NCBI GenBank assembly: GCA_030605475.1
Contig: JAUWIG010000049.1
Span: forward strand, 1-41,110
Source of the DNA: Planctomycetota bacterium
Lineage (GTDB): Bacteria > Planctomycetota > Phycisphaerae > Sedimentisphaerales > Anaerobacaceae
Direction: 5' to 3'
Length of the DNA stretch: 41,110 nucleotides
The notes beneath the pieces were generated by a model. The model was given only the letters and a program-made list of their open reading frames with translations. It did no database searches and had not been told where the DNA came from. A program made the position numbers and the translations under genes. Below are positions 40,876-41,110 of this stretch, one piece after another (position 1 is the stretch's first letter; the number at the start of each line of letters is the position of its first letter).

Positions 40876-41019
40876 GTCATTGCGAGCATCGCGAAGCGAT
40901 GCGCGGCAATCTTTTACCCCGTTAGAAGTAACACTTCTAATCGGGGCCAAATAGCAAATAGTCAATAGTAAATAGAAAATTAGTATGTCATCCCGACCGA
41001 AGCATACTACACACTCCGT
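40876..41019 (+). repeat. 144-bp module, right copy
   Basis: It matches 643-786 in length and almost base for base. The internal hairpin CCCCGTTAGAAGT/ACTTCTAATCGGGG (40917-40945) is fully paired in the TTAGAAGT/ACTTCTAA part. In the left copy one base differs and one pair is lost. Confidence 0.92.
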
Positions 41020-41110
41020 CATCCCGACCGAAGCATACTACACACTCCGTCATCCCGACCGAAGCATACTACACACTCCGTCATCCCGACCGAAGCATAC
41101 TACACACTCC
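40989..41110. repeat. 31-bp tandem repeat array (right end)
   Basis: Units start at 40989, 41020, 41051 and 41082; the last is cut two bases short by the window end. They are identical to units 2-4 at the left end and in the same orientation. Confidence 0.95.

Larger units (their letters stand above)
40570..41110. other. non-coding repeat mosaic at right end
   Basis: No gene. 40624-40649 is a weak hairpin ('ATCCTCCCGCAAGGTGGAT'). 40750-40757/40762-40769 is CCCCCAGG/CCTGGGGG around CCTG, the same build as the hairpins at 247-266 and 433-448. 40779-40796 is an AT-rich stem-loop CCCAAA/TTTGGG. 40817-40860 repeats the 'GCCGTAGCCTTGGCAAAGGT' element of 301-316 and 580-595. Then come the 144-bp module and the 31-mer array. 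Confidence 0.85.

Noticed and set aside
1-41110. Plasmid or circular element inferred from identical ends
   Set aside because: The ends share only a tandem repeat that also occurs internally, joining them would leave a unit five bases short, and there are no replication or partition genes. Essential-type genes argue for chromosome.

Overview
The window looks like a chromosomal segment of a Gram-negative bacterium, most likely a planctomycete of the Phycisphaerae type. The LptF/LptG pair and the OmpA-type lipoprotein show an outer membrane. The pseudopilin operon with fused PilM-PilN and PilO-PilP proteins, the large secreted protein with a dockerin-like Asp/Asn repeat ('DFNRDYSVDWLDLAIF'), and intergenic regions crowded with small hairpins and near-repeats all fit that group. 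This is inference; no rRNA or tRNA is present to test it.

Layout. 1-1228 and 40570-41110 are non-coding mosaics of shared repeat modules, and both window ends lie inside the same 31-bp tandem array. 1229-3517 holds an FRG-domain gene followed by a HEPN (Apea-like) gene, a candidate defence pair. 4257-5561 encodes an OmpA lipoprotein and Ndk. 6882-15445 is a nine-gene type II secretion/pseudopilus operon (GspE, GspF, five pilin-like proteins, PilM-PilN, PilO-PilP) with no secretin. A lone receiver lies upstream on the other strand, and two receivers plus a receiver-histidine kinase follow. 17828-20351 (minus strand) encodes an SH3b envelope protein and a rhomboid protease with a TPR tail. 20770-21849 is an M24 aminopeptidase.

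21876-25194 is a thiamine-controlled unit: promoter, TPP riboswitch with an unusual insertion in the P5 loop, intrinsic terminator, a polytopic glycosyltransferase-like gene, then thiC. The glycosyltransferase gene begins with a degenerate copy of the thiC ribosome-binding site and first ~22 codons, so it seems to have captured the thiC start region. 26013-30004 (minus strand) is an AT-rich restriction-modification island: fused double adenine methylase, HNH endonuclease and a NucS-like PD-(D/E)XK protein, placed directly downstream of lptG. 30054-32917 holds lptG and lptF. 33329-40569 holds three exported proteins: a gingipain-type C25 peptidase with dockerin and LamG modules, a trypsin-like HtrA-family protease, and an exported protein of unknown function.

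The most unusual signals are the thiC start capture under a TPP riboswitch, the pseudopilin carrying a lamin-tail-like domain, the FRG/HEPN pair, small palindromic repeats that supply a stop codon to one gene and a start codon to another, hairpins whose stems differ by compensating changes, and a helically phased T-tract array upstream of the OmpA gene.
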